From assembly GCA_026874595.1 (NCBI GenBank), contig CM049308.1:41528527-41592526 (forward strand): 64,000 bases of DNA, written 5' to 3'. The notes beneath the pieces are model-generated. The model had not been told where the DNA came from. It was given only the letters and a program-made list of their open reading frames with translations, and ran no database searches. This stretch comes from Sipunculus nudus. Lineage: Eukaryota; Annelida; Sipuncula; Golfingiida; Sipunculidae. Shown piece by piece: positions 1-12,166 of this stretch. Each line of letters begins with the position of its first letter. Position 1 is the first letter of the stretch. The position numbers and the translations under genes were made by a program.

Positions 1-2093
1 TATAATACCGAGACGGAAAGCACTGCATACATTCTTGCGGTGCCCTGTCTGATATTACTAAATGTCCCTCCTTTGGCCAAATTACCAAACATAATCTAGC
101 TAACATACCCTTAACTACGACTCCTCACTTGTTTCCTTGCTCAAATAAGAAAACGAAACATATAATCCTGGTGCAAAGTTAATAAGCGATGCTCGCAGTT
201 TTCTAACCAAATATGACATATTGCTTTAGGGTCAAGGACACAGGGAGAAGCCAGTTTTCAAATTCCTTCCTCTGATTGGCTGTTAGGTTTCAGGCTCATT
301 CATCATGGAAATCTAACTTAATTCCAAGCATAAGATTTACTGCCTGGTCCCTATAATAGTGCCATCTAGTAAATAAAACAGAAAGTGCATGCAAAACAAT
401 GGATCCAGGCGGGGCTAGTAGCCACCTGCAAATATTCTCATTTTCACTTATTATAAATGGTTCACACACCCAGTAAAGACCCGCGTTTGTTTATTTAAAG
501 CTTTATATTAACTGATTTATTTTAAAATCTGTGTCCTCGCTCGCACACCAATATTTTCAATAGAGTGCTCGTAAGCCTCACTTGGAGGCTTACTAAGTAG
601 GCTAATTGATGGCCAGCATGTTACTGCATGAGAATTGAAAGAAAGCAACTGAAGTACAGGTACATAGATGTTGTGAGAAAGCATTTATTTATGAGTATTT
701 GCAATACTGGTGTTGCATGTGGTGATTAAATCTTTATTTAAAAAGACAGAGATTGCACTATTAAAACTGAGCTGTTTTATACATCTTATTTAATTGTCAA
801 AATGGCAGTGCAGTGCATATTTATTAACATGTATTCAAAATAAAACTGTGTACACCTTTTAAGAAGGAATCAATCTCTGATGCTTGCGCTTTAGGAAATT
901 GATACTGCTGAACATAAACATTGCTTATTATCTAAGAAAATGGACTATTGTGTTGTGATAGGGCAAAACATGGCTCATTTATTTACTGATATGTGACTCT
1001 TAAAAGCTTTTGCCTTTTCTATGCTTCATATAAACATTAGCTATGTGTGAATATTGCTGTATGTTTGCCCTTGCCCTAGTATTCTCTTACATATATTGAA
1101 TGCTAGGTTTAATGATGGTTCACTCAATTGGTCAGCACACAGGTAAGTGACCAAATACTGAGTATGACCAGTGATCAGGCGTGACCTTAGCAGAAAGCAT
1201 TATTGATTGGCTCATTTATTAACCATGTGATCTGCCAAGGTATAGACAAACACAACACAAATTACAATCCCGGGATCCCACGGGATTACCCATCATGCCT
1301 GGCTTAGTGCCCAGTCAGGCAAGTTGTAACTCATCTTCACACTCCATATCACCTGACCCAAGGTCACACTTAAATTATACACAAATACCTTGATATTTTC
1401 AATGGGAAAACTTGAAAATAAAAAAAATATTAATTTATGAATACAAGCATGCAAACTGAAAATTTAAAAAAATATTTTATTTATAAATACATGTTTACCA
1501 TTTTAAATTTTGTTTAAATTAAAATTTTTCTTCATGTTATTCTTAAAAATGACAACTTTATTGAGAAACACTTAAATTTCATCAGTTAAAAGTTTGTTCA
1601 GTGAACGAGGGAAAATTCCATAAAATTTGTCCGATGATTTGTTTAAGAAAGAATGTAAATTCAGGGGGTTATGTGTCATAACTTTTGCCAAGTGGAAGAT
1701 TGATCACTCCAGGTGGTTAAACTTATAGCTGGAATTTTGTTACATCTAATGGCAATATTTATTTTATAAATGGGCAGTTCAGTTCCAAAAAGTAACCTTT
1801 ATCAAAAGAAAGATAGAGGCTTGTATAAGCTCCAGTTAACTGGAATGAAACCATACAGAAGGTTTTGGAAATATAATAATATACTCTTTAAGAATTCACC
1901 TTTTTTTTTTTTAAATGATACTCATAGGTCCGTGGCCTTATGGTAACACTGTCTTTTGAATGAGGAAGAAGGCATCCATCAGATAAAAATTATATGTTAT
2001 TATTAAGCCTCATGGATTTCAGGTTTTATATGCACAGGGTTAGGAATAATCTAAGAAGTGAGTCTCTTAGGTTCTATAATAAGAAGTCACTGT

Positions 2094-2180
2094 TATGCCA
2101 TTGAGGCACCGGTGGGGTTCAACCTGGGGACCTTCAGCTCCAAAGTCCAACCACTAGGCTCCGTCCTACCCCTAGCCATC
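2094..2180 (-). repeat. tRNA-derived SINE fragment
   Basis: Read on the - strand, the stretch has a tRNA-like internal promoter. GAGCCTAGTGGTTGGA fits an A box, and about 30 bases on GGTTGAACCCC fits a B box. The spacing and the lack of a folded acceptor stem point to a SINE head rather than a working tRNA gene. The ends are not clear. Confidence 0.55.
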
Positions 2181-2236
2181 AATTTTCACAGAATTGCAAT
2201 CTATTAATGAGAGTATAAGGTCACAAATTATTTCAT

Positions 2237-2419
2237 TACAGTAAAAATCTCCCCTATCAACGACCTTGGTTAAGAGACCACCTCAAATTAAAGACCAGTT
2301 ATTCCTGGTCCCCATTCTTATTTGCTCTCTTTATCAGACCTTGCTTAGGCTACCACCTGGAAAATGCAGTCACTTTATTAAGGTGCCATTTGTGGTCATA
2401 ATTTCTAGATTTCATTGTA
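2237..2419. mobile_element. Short MITE, degraded copy
   Basis: The outer ends are TACAGTAAAAATCTC and, in inverse, TACAATGAAATCTAG, flanked by TA. The interior (CGACC, CACTTTATTA, GGTNGTAAT order) resembles the element at 57793-57952. The two are therefore probably copies of one nonautonomous, TA-targeting family (mariner-like by target site). There is no coding capacity. Confidence 0.55.
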
Positions 2420-5400
2420 CATGCAATAGAAAAATAAATTTACTGGATGCTGATTGGATGTTAGTTTCATAGATGTTCTAAAGAAACTTATAATCAAAAA
2501 CAAGTTTACTACTCATGGGAGACACCATAATCACCCTTCCAAAAGACCCATAAGAATCCAGAATGTTGTAAAACATAAATGTTGTTTCTAATGTTGAGGA
2601 TCATATAAGGTTCTCTCATATAAGGTTTAAGAGCCATACTTGTGTTTCAGTGTTAAAAGTATTTAAATAAATTGTAAATGTTTAAAGAAACTGATTATAA
2701 AGTTTCAGTGAGTATGCTTTCCTGGAATGGACCATGGTTTATCATTGCAAGCTCAAACAGGCACCATGTATTTCTTGGTTATAAATAGACCCCCACATCC
2801 CATATGTTGCTTATTTTGATAGAAATACACCTCAGACCTTGATCAGACTGAGCTGATGCTTTGCGTTGTCCATCCCAGTGACCCCTACCTCTACGTAGCT
2901 TGTAGCTGGAGGTGAATTTCAGTCGGCCATGGCTGTGGTAATGATGATCATTAAATAAATTACCCACAGGAAGAACAGAGAGCCCCCCAGACCTAGGGAG
3001 ACTTGAGAGGGCTTTATTTTAGGAAGCAAAGAGTACTTGCAATTTTACCATCAAAGTATTTGGATTGTAGCCAGCCCCATGCATGCACAGCAGCCAAAAT
3101 GGGCATTGGGTTCAGATGGGGAGATCTAGCCAAAATCTCCAGCTACCTGGATTTTCAGATTCATGTTTCAGACCATTTTTAGTCTTTGATTATTGCAGTG
3201 TCTGTTGTTTCAAATTCATGCAGTTGTGAAAACCTTGACAAGATAGATGAATATTAAAGAAGAGAAAGATTGCCCTTGTTTTCATTAAAAAAAGGTCCAC
3301 ACGGGAGCTTACATTGTTAAACTGCCTCAAAAGGTAAATACAAGGGCTGTATTATAAAGGGGTGACAAAATCCCAACTTTAAGGACCTATTCATATACCA
3401 GGTATATTGAATGTACAGGAAGTATACTGTTTTCTCCTTAAAATATTATGGTTTTTTTATGTCTGGAAATATCATGTTTTAAAACCATTTGCCGTTGGAG
3501 CTTAACTTGAATTGGTCTGATTAGTGGAGCAAAACAGACTTGCATGCACACTACCTGGTAACTGTACCCCAGAACTTCACAAAACAAGAATTTCCTCTTC
3601 CAAACTGTGTAGATGATAAGATTATATGCATACCTGATTTCATTTGGTGGAAAAAGATATACATGCTTTTTAAATCACTGCAAAAAATGTCATAATGTGT
3701 TTAGAACTGTATATGAATGTTCATATCCTAATTTCCAGCTCAAGTATTGGATAAGAAGAAATGTTCCAGCTGCAGGACATAGATTAGATTTTATTCATAA
3801 TCAGTAATCACCTCAGCTCTTTTGATACCACCAGATGGTATCTCTTAAAGATAAAACCAGAGCACTGCAAGGGAAAATACACATGCCATATGTGAGTTTT
3901 GAAGAAAACTTAATTCAGATGAAAACTCTATTGGTAAATATTTATAATGATTTTCATGAAAATAAATCAGATTTTTGCAAAGACATTATGATGCTACCAA
4001 AGATTGGTGACCTCTGGCCTCATTAAATGTGAATCAGTTTTGCCAAGAACCAAAGTTTGAGTGAGGTATTATATTGTGTATTAAATAGTTTTGTTGACCT
4101 CATTAAATTTGTGTGGACTTAGCCTACCGGTATTATCGAATCCGGGTGAGATAATCTATTGCATATTGGTTAGCAGTTATGGTGAGTTTCATGAAAATTC
4201 ATTTAACCCCTGGTACGTTACCATAGCAACACTTAAAGTTAATGGACAAACCGTGGGTATACCATAATGTCTCGTTCTAGATGGGCATATAAAAAATAGG
4301 TCATTATAGAATATAATAAATATGATCTGTGCAAAATAAACATGTTCTGATTTTTGGTCATTACTTGGGTCTATTAACTTTAGCTGCAGTGATTCATGTA
4401 AATGGAAGAAATTATTTTTGATTAGGCTGGACTTTAATTAATAAGCTGATGGGTGGCTTTCCATGTTTGCTGTGACTGTTTTGGTTGTATTGATTTGTTG
4501 ATTAGATAACAGAGTTGAATGACCAGCACTGGCGTCCTCTGGACCATCCATTATGTCATTATCTTGGTTGTCTTCCCAAACAGATACTCATAGTGTAATT
4601 TATTGTTAAGTTGACTGCTTCCATGAAATGCAATTACTGACTTCTCGGAACAGGGTAAAATCTTGCACACCCTTCGCTGTTTGAAAATAGACTTGTGGGA
4701 TGAATACTTTTATGGTTTAAATTTGTGTACTAATATTTTTATTTTGTTGAAAAATTCAAAAGACAAGTTTAAATGCATAATATAATGTAATAATTGTTTG
4801 AAACTGAACTCTTGTAAATGTGCATATTAAATCCAAAGCTCAGCAAGAAGAAGTGCATTAAAATTTTATGAACTTAGTTTGTCTTAAACAGACCCTATAG
4901 GTGTAACATGTGAAGTTCATATAACATTTCATTTGTATAGTGTGGCTTAAAAAAAAATAAGACCTTATTCTTTATTCATCCTGTTGTAGTTGACTAAATG
5001 TACCATGTAGTGATCCAAATATAGTATGATACATTTGAAATAGACTGGTCAGAACTTATATCAAAAGCAGTGCTAAATGTAATAGAAACTGATTGCAATC
5101 AAATACCTTGACCTAGTTTGTCTGAAAACAAAAGTGTTTTTCATATGATACGGCTTGAATTCCCAACTTCTCTTGGTTACTGTATGGGGCATCACTCAAT
5201 TGAATGAATCAACAGCTTGTGCATGGTGGTGGGTGGCAGTTTTGTTTCCTATATTAATTCATCAGCATTATATGGGACAGGGTAACACATTAAAAAGAAA
5301 GGTTCTCTCTGAAGTCTAATGTACAGCGGAGTAGGGTTTCTTTTTGTAAAGTGTGGCAGCCATACACTCTGAAACAGACTGAAACACTGCCTGTTTGTAA

Positions 5401-6637
5401 ATTTTCAGACATCATAAATCAAATACTGGATCTAGTTGTTACATTACAGCAATAACTCATTTTGTTTGCATGCTGGGTTGGTTTATTGATAAAGTTATCA
5501 ATGTATTGTAGTAGATACAGAAAGTGTGTGTAACCGAGTTCAGTGTGAAACCTGCAGTGACTGCCACTGGCAGTGTGTGGGAGTGATATAAACATATTAC
5601 AACTAATTTGTGTCACATATAATATGTCAGAATGTTAAGCAAGCTCAGACAACAAAAATATGAAAATATTGATGGTTATTGGAAGATGATGATACACAGT
5701 TCATCTCAGGATATTGCTTTTTCCTGTAACAGGTCTGGTTTAAATACTATTAATATTAATTATAAATAAAAGTATTAAATATTATCAAAATGGTATTCTA
5801 GATAAACTTAAAATCTGAAATTTTGTAAACAAATGTTGTTCACATTCATATTTAGGTAATGGTAACCTAGCTTACAAGCTGCATGAGCTAATAATTTGGT
5901 ACCCAACTTATTGCTGCTGTCAGCCAGCTCTTTGGTTTATATAAGTAATGACTACCTGGAGCAGTCTTGTTCTTTGCATGTATATCAACTCTTATTTGCA
6001 TCATTGCTTGAAGACCCATCTCTGTATTATGAAAAATTAACAACTGATATATGCAAACAGGCTTAAAATCCTTAAAAGCCTAAGGGATTATAGCACACCG
6101 ATCTTTAAAAAAAAAGAAGAAAATAATATGAAACAGGGCTGTTAGTTGTACAAGTGGAGTCAGTAAAGCATTATGGGACATCTGTATCAGGTGTCAGGTC
6201 ATGTGGTCACATTATCCTGCTGTGTCTGTAAAATCCTCTGTGGTTGTCCGATGGACTGTATCACTCACAGGACAAGGAAACATGAATTCTGTTAATGTCT
6301 GCAGATTCCATTCAGGTGGCTGCTATAGACTTGCTCCCTCTCCTATTGTAACAGCTAAAGTAGACATAGTTTAAAAGTGTCTATCCTTGAAAGAAAGCCA
6401 TATTTAATAGAGACAAGTAGACAACACTGGCTATACTATTTGCTGCAGATTACACCTGCATGCAGTCAGATTCTAGAGCGTTTAGGAATATATAAAAAGC
6501 AGCTGTTTTTGCCATCTGTCTCTGTGTTTGTCTGGTGTACAGGAGTATGAGTTGGGAATAATTCAAGTAAATTAAGTGGTCAAATGATAATTGTATCCCC
6601 AGACAAAGTCGGGGGATACTATGTTTTCATACCGGTC

Positions 6638-6689
<52 letters not shown>
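6638..6689 (+). repeat. (CCG)17 microsatellite
   Basis: This is about 52 bp of uninterrupted CCG/GCC triplets near the left end of the 3.2-kb element. It is unusually GC-rich for this AT-rich window. Confidence 0.97.
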
Positions 6690-7199
6690 ATATAAATCTT
6701 GTTGGCGCGATAACCCAAAAAATATTTCACAGAACTTTACCAAACTTGGTATATGTATAGATATGGGTAAGAGGACGACGCCTATTTAAAATGAGGTCAT
6801 GACCTTTACTAGGAGAGTGTCCTTGACCTTGAATAGGTCCAATTTTGTGGAAAATCACACAAATTCTTTAATATCTCAAGAAATCTTGCATGGATTTATC
6901 CTAAAATCAAGTTGATGGAAGATCATGGATAGGGTTGTCATGTTCCAGAAACTGGTGGCGCCACCTATTATTCTTTACTTGTTTTCATGCCGTTTAATAC
7001 CCCCAAAATTGCCACCTTACAGTACTGTGAGCATTATAAGTCAAAAACTAATGGATAGATTTCTTTTATATTATGCATATACATAGGTATGGGTTATGGG
7101 ATGATGTTTATTTAAATTGGGGTCATGACCTTTCCTATGATAGTGGCCTTGACCTTGAATATTGCCATATATGGTGAAAATCACACACCTCTTATGATA

Positions 7200-9640
7200 T
7201 CTCCAGTGTTGATAGCCATATGGATTTCAAACTTGACTTGTATATGTCCCATTGGAAAAGCAAGACCCAAATTGATTTTGGGGTCATGAGGTCAAAGGTC
7301 AAGGTCACAGGACGCATCTTTAAAAAGATGTGGATGCATTTTAAGCAAAACTTTCATCCCAGGTCTTCCCTCTTGAATATATAGCTCACTTGCCAATAGT
7401 GGATAATCCATATAAATTTTGGGGTCACAAGGTCAAAGGTCAAGGCCACAGGAGCTATCTGTCCAAAAATTAGTTTCTTGATGATAATTCCTTCTTTTAT
7501 TGATGTATGGATTTCAAACTTGACTTGTATTTGACCCATTGGAAAAGAAAGACCTGAATTGATTTTGGGGTCATGAGGTCAAAGGTCAAGGTCACAGGAA
7601 ACCTCTGTTAAAAGGTTGTGGATGCAATTTCAGCCAAAAAATTCATCTGAGATCTTTCATCTTGCACATATAGTTCACCTGCCAAGAGTGGAAGACCCCT
7701 ATCAATTTTGAGGTCACAGGGTCAAAGGTGAAGGTCACAGGAGCCATCTGTCCAAAAATTAGTTTCTGGATGATAATTCCTGCTTTTATTGATGTATGGA
7801 TTTCAAACTTGACTTGTATATGTCCCATTGGAAAGGCAAGACCTGAATTGATTTTGGGGTCATGAGGTCAAAGGTCAAGGTCACAGGACACATCTTTTAA
7901 AAGATGTGGATGCATTTTCAGCCAAACATTTCATCTCAGATCTTTCATCTTGCACATATAGTTCACCTGCCAATAGTGGAAAACCCCTATCAATTTTGAG
8001 GTCACAAGGTCAAAGGTGAAGGTCACAGGAGCCATCTGTCAAAAAATTAGTTTCTGGATGATAATTCCTGCTTTTATTGATGTATGGATTTCAAACTTGA
8101 CTTGTATATGTCCCATTGGAAAAGCAAGACCCAAATTGATTTTGGGGTCATGAGGTCAAAGGTCAAGGTCACAGGACGCATCTTTAAAAAGATGTGGATG
8201 CATTTTAAGCCAAACTTTCATCCCAGGTCTTCCCTCTTGAATATATAGCTCACTTGCCAATAGTGGATAATCCATGTAAATTTTGGGGTCACAAGGTCAA
8301 AGGTGAAGGTCACAGGAGCTATCTGTCCAAAATTAGTTTCTGGATGATAATTCCTTCTTTTATTGATGTATGGATTTCAAACTTGACTTGTATTTGACCC
8401 ATTGGAAAAGAAAGACCTGAATTGATTTTGGGGTCATGAGGTCAAAGGTCAAGGTCACAGGAAACCTCTGTAAAAAGGTTGTGGATGCAATTTCAGCCAA
8501 AAAATTCATCTGAGATCTTTCATCTTGCACATATAGTTCACCTGCCAAGAGTGAAAGCCCCCTTTCAATTTTGAGGTCACAAGGTCAAAGGTGAAGGTCA
8601 CAGGAGCCATCTGTCCAAAAATTAGTTTCTGGATGATAATTCCTGCTTTTATTGATGTATGGATTTCAAACTTGACTTGTATATGTCCAATTGGAAAAGC
8701 AAGACCTGAATTGATATTGGGGTCATAAGGTCAAAGGTCAAGGTCACAGGACACATCCTTAAAAAGATGTGGATGCATTTTCAGCCAAACATTTCATCTC
8801 AGATCTTTCATCTTGCACATATAGTTCTCCTGCCAAGAGAGGAAGAACCCTATCAATTTTGAGGTCACAAGGTCAAAGGTGAAGGTCACAGGAGCCATCT
8901 GTCCAAAAATTATTTTCTGGATGATAATTCCTTCTTTTATTGATGTATGGATTTCAAACTTGACTTGTATTTGACCCATTGGAAAGCAAGACCTGAATTG
9001 ATTTTGGGGTCATGAGGTCAAAGGTCAAAGTCACAGGAAACCTCTTTATAAAGATTGTGGATGCATTTTCAGCCAAACAATTCATCTGAGATCTTTCATC
9101 TTGCACATATAGTTCACCTGCCAAGAGTGGAAAACCCTTATCAATTTTGAGGTCACAAGGTCAAAGGTGAAGGTCACAAGAGCCATCTGTCCAAAAATTA
9201 GTTTCTGGATGATAATTCCTGCTTTTATTGATGTATGGTTTTCAAACTTGACTTGTATATGTCCAATTGGAAAAGCAAGACCAAAATTGATTTTGGGGTC
9301 ATGAGGTCAAAGGTCAAGGTCACAGGACACATCTTTAAAAAGATGTGGATGCATTTTCAGCCAAACATTTCATCTCAGATCTTTCATCTTGCACATATAG
9401 TTCTCCTGCCAAGAGAGGAAGAACACTTTCAATTTTGAGGTCACAAGGTCAAAGGTGAAGGTCAGAGGAGCCACCTGTAAAAAAAAAAATTAGTTTCTGG
9501 ATGATAATTCCTGCTTTATTGATGTATAGATTTCAAACTTGACTTGCATATGTCCCATTGGGAAAAGCAAGACCCAAATTGATTTTGGGGTCATGAGGTC
9601 AAAGGTCAAGGTCACAGGACACATCTTTAAAACAATCAAG
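7200..9640. repeat. Tandem array of about 8.5 units of 288 bp with AGGTCA-rich motifs
   Basis: The marker TGGATTTCAAACTTGAC recurs (with small changes) at 7221, 7508, 7797, 8085, 8371, 8660, 8948, 9236 and 9527, a spacing of 286-291 bp. Each unit holds two related sites of the form RGGTCAAAGGTSAAGGTCACAGG, about 17 in all by eye, so the unit is probably an old dimer of about 144 bp. Units fall into three types repeating every 863-864 bp. Open frames here of about 60 codons are repeat artefacts on the - strand and recur with the units. Confidence 0.92.
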
Positions 9641-9776
9641 GTCACAGGACCAACATCTTCAACAAGATTGTGGATTGTTAGATGGAAGAAACAATAAATA
9701 TGCCAAGTGTCAGTATATGCTGCCAAAATTGGGGGTCTGTTCTTAAAGGAGGGGGGCCTACTATGTCTGGGGATAC

Positions 9777-10590
9777 TCTGGCACCTGCGGTGCCAAGAAA
9801 TGTCTAGTTTGAAGTAGCTATTTTGGAAAAGTGAAATTGTGAGTTGAGGAAAATTCTAGAAAAATTAAACATGATGGTCAAAGTGACTTTTTAACAGAAT
9901 TGTCCGTCACACATACTGAGTGAATTTTCAATAACCCCTTTAACAAACAAAATTTCAAATGACAGAACTCCAGCACAAATGCACTGGTTAATGCCTGGTT
10001 GAAAAACGACATTGTATGAAAAAGGGGACTTACACATTGGTGACTTTTATGAAGAAACCATATATTGTCTGCTTTATCTGTAAGTCCTGAAGGATTGGTT
10101 ATAATGTTTAAATTTTTAGATAATATAATATGTATCTACTTTTTTTAGATGTTAGATAATGATATACAATATAATATGATATAATATAAGATACAGTATT
10201 AAAAATTTCAGCATAGTTACCAATAAACACTCCTACTGGCCTGGCCTAAAAGGATCAAATGTAATTACTGTGGAAGTCTTTGTGGGGTGCTTAAAGTTTA
10301 ATCAGAGTCAGATACCAATGACTTGAAGTAGCTCCAGGCTTCAGTCTAAATTAGTATCCTGTTACTGTTACACACATAAAACATATATCAAAGTGATCTC
10401 ATGCTGGAGAACTAAACAGGCCTGAAGACATAAGACATTACCTAACTTACCTAAAGACATATTGAAATCACAATTAACAGAATTATATCTGAAGAATCAT
10501 TATATTTTAAATGAGTTTTTGGACTGATTCCAAGGATCTCATGAGCACAGAACATCGCCATCATATGATCATATACAAATATAGTAATAC
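9777..10590. other. Unremarkable AT-rich sequence
   Basis: I see no gene, exon or clear repeat here apart from AT-rich runs near 10120-10200 (TATAATATGATATAATATAAGAT). Confidence 0.5.
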
Positions 10591-11229
10591 ACAACACTGA
10601 ATATGGATTCTGCAAAGATCATAATAAGTTTTGTGCAAATTTTCTCCTGGAAGAATGAGAATTCCAATTTTACCCAGGAAGATTCTGGATCTTCCCAGAT
10701 TCTCATTCTTCCCTTCGACATAGGGAATTTGATTCTTCTTGTGATTCTGTTATTGAAGTATATTTAAGTTAATATTTTGATAGAATAAAATACATGTTTT
10801 TCTGAAGAGATCTAGTTATATTTGATGTTCATAATAAAATTTAGTGATAACCATAATTAATAAATATAAGGGCTTGCATGGTTTCAAATTTTGTAATAGT
10901 CCTTCTAATCTGAAGTTGTTACTGAGAATCTGCTTATTGCAGTTAATTTTAGTCTTAAGTATTCTCTTTTTACAAAAAAGTCAAACTTCATTTGATTTGT
11001 AATTTTACAAGTTTTGCAAATATTTAAAGTTTAAGATTAAACATTGAAAGTTACAATGTAATTTATAATTTCTAAAAAATTACAAAAATTCTCTTTTATT
11101 GATTTCAGAATTCATTTTTGCTATTTATTTATTTCCTCTTATATTCGTTCATGTAATGTATGCTCTTATTAATTGCATATGCACAAAATAACTGATTATT
11201 ATCTTGGCAGAATCCATATTCAGTGTTGT
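10591..11229. mobile_element. 639-bp MITE with imperfect terminal inverted repeats
   Basis: The left end ACAACACTGAATATGGATTC (10591 on) is matched in inverse by GAATCCATATTCAGTGTTGT (ending 11229). The similarity continues inward with small gaps (TGCAAAGATCATAATAA, then TTTTGTGCAAAT) for about 55 bp. It holds no frame of note. No convincing target-site duplication is seen, so the exact ends may be off by a few bases. Confidence 0.75.
10649..10712. repeat. Internal hairpin of the 639-bp MITE
   Basis: The arms GGAAGAATGAGAAT (10649-10662) and ATTCTCATTCTTCC (10699-10712) pair perfectly over 14 bp. Within the loop GGAAGATTC and GGATCTTCC pair again. Confidence 0.8.
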
Positions 11230-12001
11230 AATGACTAGTGTTCTATGTCTGTGATTTGACTGTTTAGTGTTTTATGTTAAAATTGGTGAAATATGTTATG
11301 CCTACATTGTAGAATACCACCATATAATGTATAAATGATTGGAAGCTGACATATTATACATGAAATATTGCAGTTAACATGTCAAGACTGACTGTTAATG
11401 ATGATGTATAATAGTTATTACACAGATAACTATATAAATATCTTGGTTGATAAGAGGTATTGTACATATGACTGGTGTCCATAAACGGGGGTTCTAATTG
11501 AAAAGAAGATAAGCATGAAAACTTGCAGGTTCTGTGCCCATAAATGATTAGTATCATTCAAATGCAAAATTCCCTCATACATTTTTCACTCTTGATCAGA
11601 AGTTTTCATTTGAAGATTACTGCTGAGATACACAGTAAAATATCTTGTCTTAATAAATCTGCTGCATGTCCTCAATATTTACAAACATAAAATTTGCTTC
11701 AAATTATGCTGCAGGTTTTTCCTTGAGGCTCCAAATTAGTTTGTAAAAATTTCTTGTGCTGACACCTAGTGATAATGAAGGAAATTAATTCTCAATGCAG
11801 TGACTGCCCCCTGTGGAATGAACTTGGAACTAAATTTGATGTACCTGGTGGAAGTTGCAGCCACCTATGAAGCACCCTGTAAACTAGAACCATCAGATAA
11901 AAGAAATCCATTGAAGCAAAGAACTGGCATGAGGTAATTTTAATGACTTTATCAATATAGAATGAATATTTAAAACAAAAATTTCTCATTTTCTCTTTCA
12001 G
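11230..12001. other. Sequence just upstream of the first visible exon
   Basis: There is no coding exon or named repeat. A good branch/pyrimidine region (TTTCTCATTTTCTCTTTCAG) directly precedes the exon at 12002. Confidence 0.5.
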
Positions 12002-12166
12002 TCCACAGAGAGTGATTTCTCGTGGGATGATGATGAGACAAACAATACCAAGGTTTCGTTCACCGAGTTCATGCAGCAGTACAAGGAGCTCAGTGACTGG
12101 CTGAACCAGCTTCAGCTCGTGACAGTGCAGAAGAGCACCAGTCTATGTGAGAAATACCTGAACCAG
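12002..12166 (+). CDS. AKAP6: Coding exon 1 in window: acidic lead-in and first helix of spectrin-like repeat 1
   Basis: The acceptor is a strong pyrimidine tract ending TTTCTCTTTCAG and the donor is CAG|GTGAGC. The 55 codons are in phase 0 at both ends. The peptide opens with an acidic stretch (SDFSWDDDET) and passes into an amphipathic helix with the motif YKELSDWLNQL, the aromatic/Trp heptad pattern of a spectrin-repeat helix A. AKAP6 has a similar YQELWDWLIDM at the equivalent place. The exon enters in phase 0, so an upstream coding exon is required. None was found in the preceding 12 kb, so it lies outside the window or the upstream intron exceeds 12 kb. Confidence 0.82.

Larger units (their letters stand above)
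1..6592. other. Upstream or intronic sequence without recognisable exons
   Basis: This is AT-rich DNA with short open frames only (longest about 70 codons), none flanked by good splice sites and none with a recognisable domain. I see a tRNA-type SINE fragment and a short inverted-repeat element, listed separately. The first visible exon needs an upstream coding exon in phase 0, so this stretch is probably part of an intron. Confidence 0.55.
6593..9776. mobile_element. 3.2-kb inverted-repeat element carrying a tandem array
   Basis: The ends match in inverse orientation over 17 bp with one mismatch (GTATCCCCAGACAAAGT at 6593-6609; its complement at 9760-9776). Just outside the right end is a perfect small hairpin, GGCACC-TGC-GGTGCC. 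Inside are a CCG microsatellite, about 500 bp of unique sequence with AGGTCATGACCTT-type palindromes, and the 288-bp array. No transposase-like frame is present, so it is nonautonomous. The superfamily is not clear. A Helitron-like or foldback origin is possible. Confidence 0.6.

Noticed and set aside
2094-2180. A functional tRNA gene on the - strand
   Set aside because: A- and B-box-like blocks are present, but no acceptor stem or full cloverleaf can be drawn, so a SINE fragment is the better call.
3835-4026. Open frame considered as an upstream exon of the host gene
   Set aside because: It has no spectrin-type heptad pattern and no suitable donor in phase 0.
7354-9726. Recurrent 61-78 codon open frames on the - strand in the tandem array
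   Set aside because: They repeat with the 288-bp unit and carry no domain or start context. They are by-products of the array.
6601-9776. CRISPR-like regular spacing of repeats
   Set aside because: The units are 288 bp and continuous with no spacers, in an animal genome; this is a satellite-type array.
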